Part shown: positions 26,191 through 37,414 of the stretch, piece after piece | Layout of the letters: each line of letters starts with the position of its first letter | How positions within the stretch are numbered: position 1 is the stretch's first letter | Source of the DNA: Clostridia bacterium | GTDB taxonomy: Bacteria; Bacillota_A; Clostridia; Oscillospirales; CAG-272 | Reading direction: 5' to 3' | DNA length: 64,000 nt | Assembly: GCA_017452945.1 (NCBI GenBank) | Contig: JAFTLD010000009.1 | Coordinates: 1-64,000, forward strand | Program-made: the position numbers and the translations under genes | Notes under the pieces: model-generated | Seen by the model: only the letters and a program-made list of their open reading frames with translations | Databases searched by the model: none | What the model was told of the DNA's origin: nothing

Positions 26191-26220
26191 GGGGAGATAC
26201 TCCAAGCGGAGCATCTCCCC
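26191..26220 (+). terminator. Hairpin after pdxK
   Basis: GGGGAGAT with ATCTCCCC encloses CTCC-AAGC-GGAG; the long hairpin begins 21 bases after the pdxK stop but has no T tract, so it may be an RNA-stabilising or repeat element as much as a terminator. Confidence 0.5.
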
Positions 26221-26223
26221 AGT

Positions 26224-26393
26224 TCTATTCGCCTTCGGCGAGTGATATTGCCTTTGGCAGTGATATTCGTCTTACGACGAGTGGTATTCGCTACGCAAGT
26301 TTGGGAGGCGAATAGAATATCACTGAAGACGTAAGGCTTCAATATCACTATTGCGACAGCAATAATATCACTCCGACGCAGTCGGAATAGCAC
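26224..26393. repeat. Inverted array of short hairpins linked by GTGATATT
   Basis: Small hairpins (TCGCC-GGCGA, TGCC-GGCA, TCGTC-GACGA) are separated by GTGATATT at 26242, 26260 and, as GTGGTATT, 26281. After the midpoint the linker occurs in the opposite orientation, AATATCAC at 26316, 26341 and 26364 and AATAGCAC at 26386, between other hairpins (TGAAG-CTTCA, TATTGC-GCAATA, TCCGAC-GTCGGA). Stem sequences differ while pairing is kept. Similar CGCCTTCGGCGA units occur at about 18847 and 36183. Confidence 0.65.
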
Positions 26394-26409
26394 TATTACA
26401 GCAAAAGTA

Positions 26410-26460
26410 AGAGAGAACTATGCGAAATTTCACTTCCGCATAGCTCTCTCTTCTTCTTTT
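26410..26460. terminator. Bidirectional terminator between repeat array and XRE gene
   Basis: AGAGAG and CTATGCG pair with CGCATAG and CTCTCT around a 12-base loop, followed by a T-rich tract on the plus strand. It ends 37 bases from the stop of the minus-strand regulator. Confidence 0.7.
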
Positions 26461-26496
26461 TACCGCTAAATTCGCAGCCCCATTGACAACCCTTTG

Positions 26497-26697
26497 TTAT
26501 TTTTGATCTGTTCTTCCAAGCAAATAATCCAGCGAAACGTCAAAATAATCGGCAAAGCGGATCAGTGTTTTATAATCTGCCTGGCGCTCCATGTTCTCGT
26601 AGCGAGAGATGGTATTCTGATTCATGTTCAAATCGAGAGCCAGCTTCAGCTGGGATATTTGTTTTTCTGTCCGTAATGCCTTGAGGCGGAATTCCAT
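26497..26697 (-). CDS. XRE-family transcriptional regulator (66 aa)
   Basis: A single Cro/CI-type helix-turn-helix fills the protein: KALRTEKQISQLKLALDLNMNQNTISRYENMER (about residues 6-38), followed by the helix DYKTLIRFADYFDVSLDYLLGRTD typical of this family. A GAGAGGA site precedes the start. It is divergent from the ABC pair, and a palindrome in the shared promoter region (26750-26764) is a good candidate operator, so it probably controls itself and the exporter. Confidence 0.88.
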   Translation of the reverse strand: MEFRLKALRTEKQISQLKLALDLNMNQNTISRYENMERQADYKTLIRFADYFDVSLDYLLGRTDQK

Positions 26698-26738
26698 ACG
26701 CTTCCTCTCCCAAAATCAGAATATTTTGCTTAATTCTA

Positions 26739-26793
26739 TTGACATTATTATACCATTTTGGTATTATAAATATATCCCATATTGGTATATACC
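26739..26793. promoter_or_regulatory. Divergent promoter region with ATACCA-TGGTAT operator
   Basis: TTGACA (26739-26744), 17 bases and TATTAT (26762-26767) form a rightward promoter; on the minus strand a TATAAT box at 26752-26747 faces the XRE gene. The perfect palindrome ATACCATTTTGGTAT (26750-26764) covers both, and a second related site, TTGGTATATACC, follows at 26782-26793. Confidence 0.6.
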
Positions 26794-26840
26794 GACAGCA
26801 TGCTAAACCGTGGGGCGGGAATTGCTCAACCAATGCTCCA

Positions 26841-26869
26841 TTGACAAAAAAGGGGCAAGCCTATATAAT
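26841..26869 (+). promoter_or_regulatory. Sigma-A promoter for the ABC pair
   Basis: TTGACA, a 17-base spacer and TATAAT lie about 80 bases before the first ABC gene at 26951. Confidence 0.8.
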
Positions 26870-26950
26870 GAAAACAATTCCAAGCCACCTCACCTTTCGA
26901 AAAATGACTGACTATATAGCTGTACGGAAACCGAAGAAAAGGAGGACTGC

Positions 26951-28841
26951 ATGAACAACAAACCTAAAAAAAAGCGTGTCCCAAAAGAAAAACCGCCTTA
27001 TTCCTTGCTGAGCAATACCGTCTATACCTTCCGCGAAATCTGGATGACAAAAAAAGCGGTGGTGCTGGCGGGCTTGCTGTTGATCTTTTTGTCGCCGCTT
27101 TTATCCATACTTTATAGCTTGATCCCCTCGCTGGTGGTCTCTCTTGTCGAGCAACATGCACAGGATACTATGTTGTTTTTGACGCTTGGCGGTGTGACTC
27201 TGGCGGCGCTGGGCTTGCAGATATTCAGTATACTGATGAATTGTTGGACTGAGAAATACTATTTTTCACTCAATTATACATACCTGCTCAAGCTCAACCG
27301 CAAGGCTATGGTGATTGATTATGCCACGTTGGAGTCACCGCACGGACAGAATATGAAAAATCTGGCATTCGGTAACGTCAATCCCGACGATACCTACGGC
27401 AATTCCAACGCCGCCATTATGCCGTGGCGACTGATCCGTCTGTTTTCCAGTCTGTTTGGCCTTGCCTCGTATACCGCCATTCTCGTGGTGCTCAATCCGC
27501 TTCTGATCGTGGTGCTGTTGGTATCCTCGATCGTGCCGTACCTGCTCAATCAATGGTTCAACAAGTATTGCCATGCACGCAGGGAAGAGGATAGTGCACT
27601 GACCCGAAAGATGGTGTATACCACAACCACCAAAAGTGATTTTCGTCTGGTCAAGGACGCCATTTTCTATAAAACTGCCGATCTTCTACTCTCGCTTTAT
27701 TGGAAGGCGGTGCACGGTATAGTGGCGTTTCGTCAAAAAAAGGCGCGGATCGCGTTTTTCAGCATTGACCTTGTCACAGCCGTTCTGATTCTGATTCAGA
27801 ATGCCGCGGCATATGCCATTCTGATTTACCGCGTGATCGGCGGCACGTTGGATCCCGCATCGTTTGTATTCTATTTTTCTATCATAACCGGCTTTGCAGG
27901 CTGGTTCCAGAGTGTGTTGTACAGCCTTTCCTCGGCACAGCAGAACAGCAGACAGTTCTGCGATCTGCGCGTGTATCTGGAGTTGCCCGACCGCTATAGC
28001 AAATCGGAAACCGCTACCGTCACGTTGCCCGAGGATTCCTGGTCGGTGGAGTTCTGTAACGTTTCCTTCCGCTATCCCGTGGAGCAGGTGCCCGGGCAGG
28101 AAAGCACTGAACCCGCTGAGCCCGCACCTTGGGTGCTTGAAAATGTCAGCTTCACCATGGCAAAGGGCGAGAAATTAGCGCTTGTCGGCCTCAACGGTGC
28201 AGGAAAAACCACGCTGGTCAAGCTCTTGTGCGGTCTTCTGACTCCCACCCGGGGCAAGATCCTGATCAATGGCAAGGATCTGCAGGACTACGACCGCGAC
28301 GAATATTTCAAGGCGCTTTCCGTGGTGTTCCAGGACATTTTCCTGTTGCCGCTCAGTGTCAGACAAAATATCACGCTGTGTCCCGAGGATCAGATCGACC
28401 AAGAGCGTCTTGCATGGTGCATGCATGAGGCCGATATTGAGGGCTGGATCGATCAGCTGCCGCAGGGACTTGACACGTATCTTGTCAAAAGTGTGCGTGA
28501 CGGAGCCGTGGATATGTCGGGCGGCCAGAAGCAAAAGCTGGCCTTGGCGCGTGCGCTCTACAAGGGCGGCCGCTTGATGATCCTGGACGAGCCCACCGCC
28601 GCACTTGACCCCATCGCTGAAAATAAAATGTATCTGGAATATCACAAATTCATTGGTGAGAACACCGCGCTCTTTATTTCGCATCGCTTGTCTTCCACCC
28701 GTTTTTGCGATCGTATTCTGTTGTTGGCTGACGGTCAAGTGGTGGAATCCGGCTCGCACGAGCAGCTGATGCAGCAGGGCGGCAAGTACGCCGAGCTGTT
28801 CAATATCCAGGCACACTACTACCGCGAGGAGGTGACGGCAA

Positions 28842-28852
<11 letters not shown>
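26951..28852 (+). CDS. ABC exporter half-transporter (first of pair)
   Basis: The 633-aa protein has an N-terminal basic tail, a six-helix exporter domain (about 25-335) and an ATPase domain (about 360-620) with Walker A GLNGAGKTT, signature MSGGQKQKLALARAL and Walker B LMILDEPTAALDP. AAGGAGG upstream supports the start. Its stop overlaps the next gene by 11 bases, so the two are coupled and probably form a heterodimer. The substrate is unknown; neighbourhood (XRE regulator, no biosynthesis genes) suggests drug or peptide export. Confidence 0.9.
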
Positions 28853-30728
<1,876 letters not shown>

Positions 30729-30760
30729 GATTCGGCGACCGAATAATTTAATAACTTATA

Positions 30761-30797
30761 AACGAAATGCAGGCCTTGTGCCTGCATTTCGTTTTGG
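30761..30797 (+). terminator. Intrinsic terminator after ABC pair
   Basis: A 13-bp stem (AACGAAATGCAGG, 30761-30773, with 30781-30793) and a seven-base loop are followed by TTGG; the T tract is short. Confidence 0.7.
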
Positions 30798-30819
30798 AGA
30801 CGGAAAGAGGTTCTTTCCC

Positions 30820-30848
30820 TTGACATATATGTGAAATTATGATATAAT
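30820..30848 (+). promoter_or_regulatory. Sigma-A promoter for MoxR-DUF58 operon
   Basis: A consensus TTGACA, 17-base spacer and TATAAT end 31 bases before the MoxR start. Confidence 0.88.
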
Positions 30849-30878
30849 AAACTGATTAAGTATTTTTTGGAGGCAAAT

Positions 30879-31850
30879 ATGTCGGTTTCTGTTTCGCAGA
30901 ATATTACACAGGTTTATACCAAGATCAAGGACAATATCGGGAAAGTCATCGTGGGTAAAGAGGATACCATTGATATGCTGCTGGTTTCCATGCTTTGCGG
31001 TGGTCACGTGCTGCTGGAGGACGTGCCGGGCACGGGCAAGACCATGCTGATCAAGTCACTTGCTGCCAGCGTCGGCTGCAGCTTTAAGCGTATCCAGTTC
31101 ACCCCCGACCTTTTACCCTCGGATATTACGGGCATCAACTTTTTCAATATGAAAAAGTCCGAGTTTGAGTTCGTGCCCGGCCCGATTTTTGCCAATATCG
31201 TGCTGGCGGACGAGATCAACCGTGCCACGCCCAAGACCCAGTCCGGACTTTTGGAGTGTATGGAAGAGGGGCAAACCACCATTGACGGCAAAACCTACCG
31301 TTTGGCCGCGCCCTTTATGGTCATCGCAACACAGAACCCGGTTGAGAATATGGGTACCTTCCCGCTGCCCGAAGCACAGCTGGACAGATTTTTGATGAAG
31401 GGCAGTATGGAATATCCCAACCACATAGAGGGCGTGGATATCCTGGCGCGCTTTGATAAATCCAGTCCCTTGGAAACCTTGCAGCCTGTCGTGACCGAGC
31501 AGGAGCTTTGCCGTGCCATTGAGGAGCTGCCGCAGGTATACGTGTGCCGTGAGCTGATGAGTTATATTACCAACATCGTGGAAAGGACCAGAAAATATCC
31601 CAAGGTCATTCTGGGCGTCAGCCCTCGTGGGGCGCTTTCTCTGATGAAGGCGGCCAAGGGCTATGCTGCCATTGCAGGCAGAAATTACGTCATTCCGGAT
31701 GACGTCAAGCGTGCAGCACACCCCGTACTGGATCACAGAATCATGCTGGAAAATTCGGCACGTATTCATAAAAATGCTGCGTTCAACGTCATTGAGGACA
31801 TTCTCGGAACAGTCACCGTGCCTACCGAAGCGGTGTTTGAGGAGAGATAA
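30879..31850 (+). CDS. MoxR-family AAA+ ATPase
   Basis: MoxR ATPases act as chaperone-like helpers that assemble or activate partner proteins, usually encoded next to DUF58 genes as here. Visible: GGHVLLEDVPGTGKT (Walker A at residues 50-55), Walker B VLADEINRA, the MoxR sequence TKQSGLLE-type region (TPKTQSGLLECMEEGQTTIDG) and sensor ATQNPVENMGTFPLPEAQLDRF. Length 323 aa is normal. The ATG at 30879 has GGAGG upstream; a TTG four codons earlier is rejected. Its stop overlaps the DUF58 start by one base. Confidence 0.92.
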   Translation: MSVSVSQNITQVYTKIKDNIGKVIVGKEDTIDMLLVSMLCGGHVLLEDVPGTGKTMLIKSLAASVGCSFKRIQFTPDLLPSDITGINFFNMKKSEFEFVPGPIFANIVLADEINRATPKTQSGLLECMEEGQTTIDGKTYRLAAPFMVIATQNPVENMGTFPLPEAQLDRFLMKGSMEYPNHIEGVDILARFDKSSPLETLQPVVTEQELCRAIEELPQVYVCRELMSYITNIVERTRKYPKVILGVSPRGALSLMKAAKGYAAIAGRNYVIPDDVKRAAHPVLDHRIMLENSARIHKNAAFNVIEDILGTVTVPTEAVFEER

Positions 31851-33040
31851 TGTCGCCTGATGCATTGAAAGGAGTTGCCGAGTATATCACCAACATGGTG
31901 GATCAGTTAGAGGAGTTTACCAAAACTCCGCAGTTCTACATTCTGGTCACCCTTGTCGTGCTGGCTTTGCTTGCACTGGTGCTGTACCGCATTTATATCG
32001 CCTTACGTAACAAACGTCTTGGCAGGATCGAGTATTCCCGCTCGTTCTCTGAGGTTGGCGTATACGAAGGCGACGAGGTCGAGCTGATCGAAACCGTGCG
32101 CAACACGGGTGCGTTTCCGCTTTTGTGGGTGGATATCGAGTCGTATTTCTATAACGAGCTGGAGCTGGAGGAATACGAGCGCGATCCTGCCGAAAAGGAT
32201 AAGATGCAATATCTGATCAGCCGCTTCAACCTGTGGCCGTATATGCAGATCCGCCGCAGGCATAAGGTGATTTGCAAAAAAAGAGGACACTATTCGCTGC
32301 ACGTGGCCTCCATTTATTCCAAAACAGGTCCCATCGCGCAGGATGCGCCTGCCGAGATCTACGTTTATCCCAAGGCGATCCCTTTGGATATGCAGGATTT
32401 TGCGCAAGGCAGATTGCAGGGCGATTACGTCAGCCGCCGTCCGCTTTACAGCGATCCGTTTTCGTTTTCGGGGATTCGCGATTACCGCTTTGGCGATCAG
32501 ATCTCACAAATCAACTTCAAGGCCTCGGCACGTGTGCCGTTCGGTGGTGCGTCCACCTCGCCCTTTAAGGTCAATTCGCGCGAATATTGCGCCAGCCGAC
32601 GCATGATGATCTATATGGATTTCCACTTGCCCATGGGGCAGAGCATGGAGGGAACAGAGTATAACCGTCGCGGTGAGCAGGGACTCTCCTTTTGCGCAGC
32701 ACTTGTCAGGGACGCGGCCTTTGGGGGCTTTCGCGTGGGCTTTGCCGCCAACTGCAAGTCGCAGAACGGTGAGATGTCCTTACGCTTCCCGTGTGAGAGC
32801 GGACAGGCGCACATGCTGGAGATCTTGAAGGAAATGGCATGTATCACCCCGCGTGAGGGCGGTTCGTTTGCCTCTCTTCTGGAGAGTGCGGTGACAGAGG
32901 GCATCTCGGATACCGAGATCGTGATCGTGGCCTTTGCCGAAAACCCCGACGTGCAGGCGAGAACCGATACGCTGGAGCGTATGGGTAACTCGGTGCAGGT
33001 CATCATTCTGGAAGGGGAGGAAGTTTGGGATGGCGAATGA
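31850..33040 (+). CDS. DUF58 domain membrane protein
   Basis: A membrane helix near the N-terminus (about 27-47) precedes a beta-rich segment and the DUF58 core with DPFSFSGIRDYRFGDQISQINFKASAR (around 200-225), followed by a von Willebrand A-like C-terminal part. DUF58 proteins are paired with MoxR ATPases in many bacteria, probably as membrane-bound partners. The start overlaps the MoxR stop (TAATG), and its end overlaps the next gene by 11 bases: three translationally coupled genes. Confidence 0.9.
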   Translation: MSPDALKGVAEYITNMVDQLEEFTKTPQFYILVTLVVLALLALVLYRIYIALRNKRLGRIEYSRSFSEVGVYEGDEVELIETVRNTGAFPLLWVDIESYFYNELELEEYERDPAEKDKMQYLISRFNLWPYMQIRRRHKVICKKRGHYSLHVASIYSKTGPIAQDAPAEIYVYPKAIPLDMQDFAQGRLQGDYVSRRPLYSDPFSFSGIRDYRFGDQISQINFKASARVPFGGASTSPFKVNSREYCASRRMMIYMDFHLPMGQSMEGTEYNRRGEQGLSFCAALVRDAAFGGFRVGFAANCKSQNGEMSLRFPCESGQAHMLEILKEMACITPREGGSFASLLESAVTEGISDTEIVIVAFAENPDVQARTDTLERMGNSVQVIILEGEEVWDGE

Positions 33041-34481
33041 AGCACAACTGAACCAGCAGTATACCGAGCTTTTGCATCGGTTTGCAAGCACCTCCACCTG
33101 GCGCGAATTCTTGGAGCTTGCCAAGCAGTTCCGCGAGCTGGACACCTTCAAGGATGCCTCTACGTATTATACCAAATGTATCCGCGCTGCCTCTGCGGGC
33201 GCGTACCGCGAGTACCGTGACGAGTTTTCGCAGCGCACCGATCTGACAAGCGAGGATTACTTTGAAGCCGCCTCCGTGCTTTCGCAGATCTCGGATTACA
33301 TGGACGCGCGCGAGTGGGCGCGTACCTATAAGGCTAAGGCGAGTGCGCTTTGCTATGCCGAGGCGATCGCTCTTTACGAGCAGAGTGAGGGACGCTGGCA
33401 GGATATGCGCGAGGCGTATTATAAGATGAACAGGATCAAGGGCTACAAGGATTCCCGTGATCTTACCGAGCGATATCAAAAGCACTATACCGAGTGCGCG
33501 TATGCGGCTGCGCTGGAGCTTTACGAAAAAGCACAGTCGGGGCCGGAATATTTAGAGGCTGCCGAGATCTTTGAGCAGATTCCCGAGTATTCGGACAGCG
33601 CAACGCTTGCCAAAGCCGCTCACAAAGCTGCCTCAAAGTATAAGTCAAGCGCACCCAAAAAGCAAAAGAAATCCGCAGGGGGCGACGTCCAAAATTCCCC
33701 GTCCGCGGAGGGCGATGGCCCCGATGCCCGGCAGATCGTGCGCAAAAAGCGTACGAAAGCCGAGGATAGCGTCAGCGGTGTGGATTATCTGGAGATCTGG
33801 CGCACGATCAATAAAAAAAGGTTGATTTTGGGCTTTGTCGGACTGATCGTTTGCGGTGTTGGCTTGTGGGGCTCTACGTTCTTTGCAGCGCATAATATTG
33901 ATCCCACGAATGAGTTTTTGTATCTGCATGGCGACAAGCTGCGCGGCATCAGCGTGCTGATGGTGATCGGCGGCACGGTATTTGCGCTGATCGAATTTTA
34001 CCGAATGCTCTCTCCGTCGCTCAAGCGTAAAATGGCGCTCAAGGTGCTTGAAATCGGCAAGCGCGTTGCCAAGCCGATGCTCAAGGCGGTCAACCGCGTG
34101 CTGGGTCTTGTAGGAATTCAGATCGGCAAGCAAAGGCTCAAGGGCAAGGATGAAAAGAGCTTTGTCTATACGGAAAAGCCGGCAAAGGCAAAAAAGGCCA
34201 AAAAGCTGCGCAACGAGGGCAAATGGCACGAGCTGCCCGATAATGCCTCGCGCGTGCGCTTTATTTTCGTGGATTATATGATTCGCAAGATTAAGCAGGG
34301 ATATCGCATGAAGTATCACCAGACGCCCGATGAGATCGGCCGTGAGATTGCGATAGAGGACGATGAAAAGCAGCTGTTTGAAGTCTATCAGACTGCCCGC
34401 TACGCCGGTGCGTCTGCCAACGAGGTCATTGATAACGATCTCGTCGACGAGCTTTTGAAGATCAACGTCAGAAGATCGTAA
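33030..34481 (+). CDS. Repeat-containing membrane protein with DUF4129-like C-terminus
   Basis: The 483-aa protein starts with TPR-like helical repeats (about 1-220, recurring KDSRDLTERYQK and YSDSATLAKAA units), then a lysine-rich linker, two membrane helices (about 268-325) and a C-terminal segment RFIFVDYMIRKIKQGY...TPDEIGREI resembling DUF4129, the domain that usually closes MoxR-DUF58-transglutaminase operons. No transglutaminase is present here. The ATG at 33030 is preferred because it follows GGGGAGGAAG and overlaps the DUF58 end. The TPR plus DUF4129 combination is not a standard architecture; the domain call is moderate. Confidence 0.75.
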   Translation: MANEAQLNQQYTELLHRFASTSTWREFLELAKQFRELDTFKDASTYYTKCIRAASAGAYREYRDEFSQRTDLTSEDYFEAASVLSQISDYMDAREWARTYKAKASALCYAEAIALYEQSEGRWQDMREAYYKMNRIKGYKDSRDLTERYQKHYTECAYAAALELYEKAQSGPEYLEAAEIFEQIPEYSDSATLAKAAHKAASKYKSSAPKKQKKSAGGDVQNSPSAEGDGPDARQIVRKKRTKAEDSVSGVDYLEIWRTINKKRLILGFVGLIVCGVGLWGSTFFAAHNIDPTNEFLYLHGDKLRGISVLMVIGGTVFALIEFYRMLSPSLKRKMALKVLEIGKRVAKPMLKAVNRVLGLVGIQIGKQRLKGKDEKSFVYTEKPAKAKKAKKLRNEGKWHELPDNASRVRFIFVDYMIRKIKQGYRMKYHQTPDEIGREIAIEDDEKQLFEVYQTARYAGASANEVIDNDLVDELLKINVRRS

Positions 34482-34524
34482 CGTAAAAGGAAAAGCGGCT
34501 GTCAACACAGCAGCGATCCGACGA

Positions 34525-34560
34525 AAAAGGACTGAGTCAGTCGTGACTCAGTCCTTTTGT
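34525..34560. terminator. Bidirectional terminator
   Basis: A perfect 15-bp stem, 34525-34539 with 34544-34558, loop GTCG, with A and T runs built into the arms, lies between convergent genes. Confidence 0.88.
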
Positions 34561-34565
34561 GTGTT

Positions 34566-36170
34566 TTATGATTTTTTCAATCCTTCGAGAATATCTCTTG
34601 CCATAGCCGCGTGTTCACCAACGTTCTCTGCAGCCTTTTCTCCTGCCTTGCCGTGCAGGTAAGCTGCCAGCGCGGCTGTTTTGCTGATGGGATTCTGGTT
34701 GGTTTGGCTTGCTGCAAGACCGCCGATCATGCCGGCCAGAATATCACCCGAGCCGGCAGTGGCAAGGGCCGTGCTGCCGCTTGTGTTGACGTAATGAGCC
34801 CCATCTGTTGCGTAAATGACGCTGTGCGTATCCTTAAGCAGCACGTTGATGCCGAATTTTTGGTGCAGCTGCTCAGCCGATGCATAGGTGCATTCCAGCA
34901 CCGCGTCCACCTTGGTGCTCTTGCCAAGCAATCTTGCCGCTTCGGCTGCGTGCGGGGTGATGACGGTTTGCATCTTCTGCTCCTTCTTGATCTTTTTGAG
35001 CAGGGCGGGCTTGCGCGCAATGATATTGAGTGCATCCGCATCGATCACCAGCGGTACGCGTGTCTTTTTGAGCACGGTCGCTACGATTTTTTTGGCTTGC
35101 TTGCTGCGTCCGAGGCCGCATCCGAGCACCACGGCATCTGCACGGCCAATGGCGTATTTCAGGGATTTGACCATGTCCTTTTTGCTGTTGCTGCTGTAGC
35201 AGGTTATGATTGCTTCGGGGATCAGCTGCTGCAGCACAACGCGGTTTTTCATAGGGGTAAAGATCTCAACCAGTCCTGCGCCCATGCGGAATGCTCCGCT
35301 TGCTGCCAGATATGCAGCACCGGCCATACCAACCGAGCCGCATACCACAAGCACCCTGCCAAAGGTGCCCTTGCAGGAGCGTGCGGGGCGGGGCGGCATC
35401 AGGGCTGCAATATCCTCTTGCTCCAGTACGGAGCATTGCGGATCTGCAGCGGCGGGATCGTTTTCAATACCAACGTCCGCAACAGTGATCTTTCCCGTGT
35501 GTTCCGTGCCGGGATAAACCTGCAGACCGATCTTCAATGCTTGCACTGTGACCGTTTCGGTAGCGTAGATTGCCTCTGCTGCTTGGCCGTTGTCAGCATT
35601 CACACCGGAGGGAATATCGACCGAAACAACGGGAGTAGAGCTTGCATTGACAGCTTGGATCATGCTTGCCGTTCTTGCGTCGAGTGTGCCGTGGAATCCG
35701 ATGCCAAAGATGGCGTCAACGTAAAGTGTGGCATCCTCGGGCAGTGCGTCGGTCAGTATCTCAATGCCGGCATTCTGCACGTGCGTAAACAGGGAACGGC
35801 ACTGTGCGCTCATAGCCTCAACGTCGGGTGTTCCGCTCATTTCGGGCGCGATTGCAGGCTCGGCATCTTTTTTATTCTTCTTTTTCGGCTTTTGCTCGGT
35901 GGGATCGGCATACAGCTTGCCGAGATAGACCACCTTGACCGCATAGTTCTGCTCCTTGAGCATAAGCGCCAGTGCCAATCCGTCTGCTCCGTTGTTGCCG
36001 GAGCCGCAGAGGATGCAAGGATGAGTCAGATCATAAGCACCGTTCTGCAGCACGCTGAGCACACTTTTTGCCACGCGCGTGATCAGTTCAGTTTCGCCAA
36101 TTCCGACCGTGTTCATCGTATAGTTGTCATTTGTTCTGGCTTGATCTACAGAAAGCAAGGATTTCATCAT
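34566..36170 (-). CDS. nnr: Bifunctional NAD(P)H-hydrate epimerase/dehydratase
   Basis: The enzyme repairs hydrated NAD(P)H. Residues 1-225 are the epimerase half (YjeF_N: VGIGETELITRVA, CGSGNNGADGLALA, DAIFGIGFHG); residues about 250-534 are the ADP-dependent dehydratase half (GRVLVVCGSVGMAGAAYLAASGAFRMGAG, VLGCGLGR, VIDADALN, TPHAAEAARLL, GSGDILAGMIGGL). A lysine-rich insert (around 100-125, KPKKKNKKDAE) in the first half is unusual. Length 534 aa is normal for fused Nnr. An AAAGGA site precedes the start; two adjacent ATG codons are possible. Confidence 0.93.
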   Translation of the reverse strand: MMKSLLSVDQARTNDNYTMNTVGIGETELITRVAKSVLSVLQNGAYDLTHPCILCGSGNNGADGLALALMLKEQNYAVKVVYLGKLYADPTEQKPKKKNKKDAEPAIAPEMSGTPDVEAMSAQCRSLFTHVQNAGIEILTDALPEDATLYVDAIFGIGFHGTLDARTASMIQAVNASSTPVVSVDIPSGVNADNGQAAEAIYATETVTVQALKIGLQVYPGTEHTGKITVADVGIENDPAAADPQCSVLEQEDIAALMPPRPARSCKGTFGRVLVVCGSVGMAGAAYLAASGAFRMGAGLVEIFTPMKNRVVLQQLIPEAIITCYSSNSKKDMVKSLKYAIGRADAVVLGCGLGRSKQAKKIVATVLKKTRVPLVIDADALNIIARKPALLKKIKKEQKMQTVITPHAAEAARLLGKSTKVDAVLECTYASAEQLHQKFGINVLLKDTHSVIYATDGAHYVNTSGSTALATAGSGDILAGMIGGLAASQTNQNPISKTAALAAYLHGKAGEKAAENVGEHAAMARDILEGLKKS

Positions 36171-36218
36171 TCATTCCTTTCTCGCCAAAGGCGAACGTCA
36201 GTTAGTTAAGTCAATATA

Positions 36219-37325
36219 TTATTGAGAAATGGATTTCAGATATGCATTGATAAAGCCGTCCAGCTCACCGTCCATAACCGCCTCCACGTCACCGGTTTCA
36301 AAGCCTGTGCGCAGATCCTTGACAAGCGTGTAGGGCATGAATACGTAAGAGCGTATCTGGGAGCCCCATTCAATCTTGGTCTTGTTGCCCTTGATCTCGT
36401 CGATGGTGTCAAGACGCTCCTTGATCTTGATCTCCATGAGCTTGGATTTGAGCATACGCATAGCGGTTTCCTTGTTCTGCAGCTGCGAACGCTCGGTCTG
36501 GCAAGCCACCACGATACCCGTGGGCTTATGGATCAGACGAACTGCGGAGGATACCTTGTTGATGTTCTGACCGCCCGCACCGCTGGAGTGGAAGGTTACA
36601 AAATCGTAGTCTTCCTCGCGCACGACGACGTCGTCCAGCTTGTCAAATTCGGGCATGACCTCGATAGAGGCAAACGAGGTCTGTCTGCGCCCTGCGGAGT
36701 CAAAGGGAGAAACACGCACAAGTCTGTGCACGCCGTTCTCACTCTTGAGGAATCCGTAAGCGTTCTCGCCCTCCACGAAAATGGTAGCGGATTTCAGTCC
36801 CGCATCGTCACCGTCCAGCCAGTCGGTCAGCTTGACCTTAAAGTTGTTGGCCTCGCACCAGCGCGTGATCATGCGGTAAAGCATCTGGCACCAGTCCTGT
36901 GCCTCTGTGCCGCCTGCACCGGGATGGAAGGAGATGATGGCGTTGTTTCTGTCGTATTCGCCCGAGAGCAGTACCTCGGTGCGCTTTTTCTCGGTGATGG
37001 CCGTGATCTCGCCAAGCTCGCTCTGTACCTCGTCCACGCAGCTCTCGTCGTTTTCGTCGATGGCCATTTCGGCAAGCACAATGGCATCCTCCAGGCGGGT
37101 GCAAAGTGCCTCGTAGCTTTCGATTTTATCCTTTTGCTGCTTGATGGTCTGCAGCACTTTGGAAGATCTTTCGGTATTTCCCCAGAAATCGGGATCGGAG
37201 GTCTGCTGCTCCAGCTCCTCCACCGTAGCACGGGATTGCTCAATCTTGAGCTGCTCACCGAGCTCCTTGAGATCAGCTCTCATATTGACCAAGGCAAGTC
37301 TTGCCTCTTCAAGTGCAACTATCAT
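36219..37325 (-). CDS. prfB: Peptide chain release factor 2
   Basis: RF2 ends translation at TGA and TAA. The peptidyl-hydrolysis motif GGQ is present in SSGAGGQNINKV (about residue 243) and SPFDSAGRRQTSFAS precedes it; the TGA-reading SPF tripeptide is there. The 368-aa frame is continuous from the ATG at 37325: the programmed +1 frameshift with in-frame TGA that regulates most prfB genes is absent, since the N-terminal coil aligns in one frame through LKELGEQLKIEQ. AGGACAGG lies upstream. It follows the DUF2079 gene region on the same strand without a clear promoter. Confidence 0.93.
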   Translation of the reverse strand: MIVALEEARLALVNMRADLKELGEQLKIEQSRATVEELEQQTSDPDFWGNTERSSKVLQTIKQQKDKIESYEALCTRLEDAIVLAEMAIDENDESCVDEVQSELGEITAITEKKRTEVLLSGEYDRNNAIISFHPGAGGTEAQDWCQMLYRMITRWCEANNFKVKLTDWLDGDDAGLKSATIFVEGENAYGFLKSENGVHRLVRVSPFDSAGRRQTSFASIEVMPEFDKLDDVVVREEDYDFVTFHSSGAGGQNINKVSSAVRLIHKPTGIVVACQTERSQLQNKETAMRMLKSKLMEIKIKERLDTIDEIKGNKTKIEWGSQIRSYVFMPYTLVKDLRTGFETGDVEAVMDGELDGFINAYLKSISQ

Positions 37326-37414
37326 GTTTTTTACCTGTCCTTTATATAGAATTTATTTTTACCGGGTGTGAAAAATGGGCTTTCTCCGTATGGGAAAACA
37401 ATTTTTTGTAGCGG

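Noticed and set aside
26868..26954. A 28-codon frame before the ABC pair, overlapping its start
   Set aside because: Its ATG lies within the -10 box of the promoter at 26841-26869, so it would not be on the transcript.
34611..36209. A 532-codon frame opposite nnr
   Set aside because: Shadow of nnr, with cysteine-rich random composition and no ribosome-binding site.
36222..37349. A 375-codon frame opposite prfB
   Set aside because: Shadow of a certain housekeeping gene.
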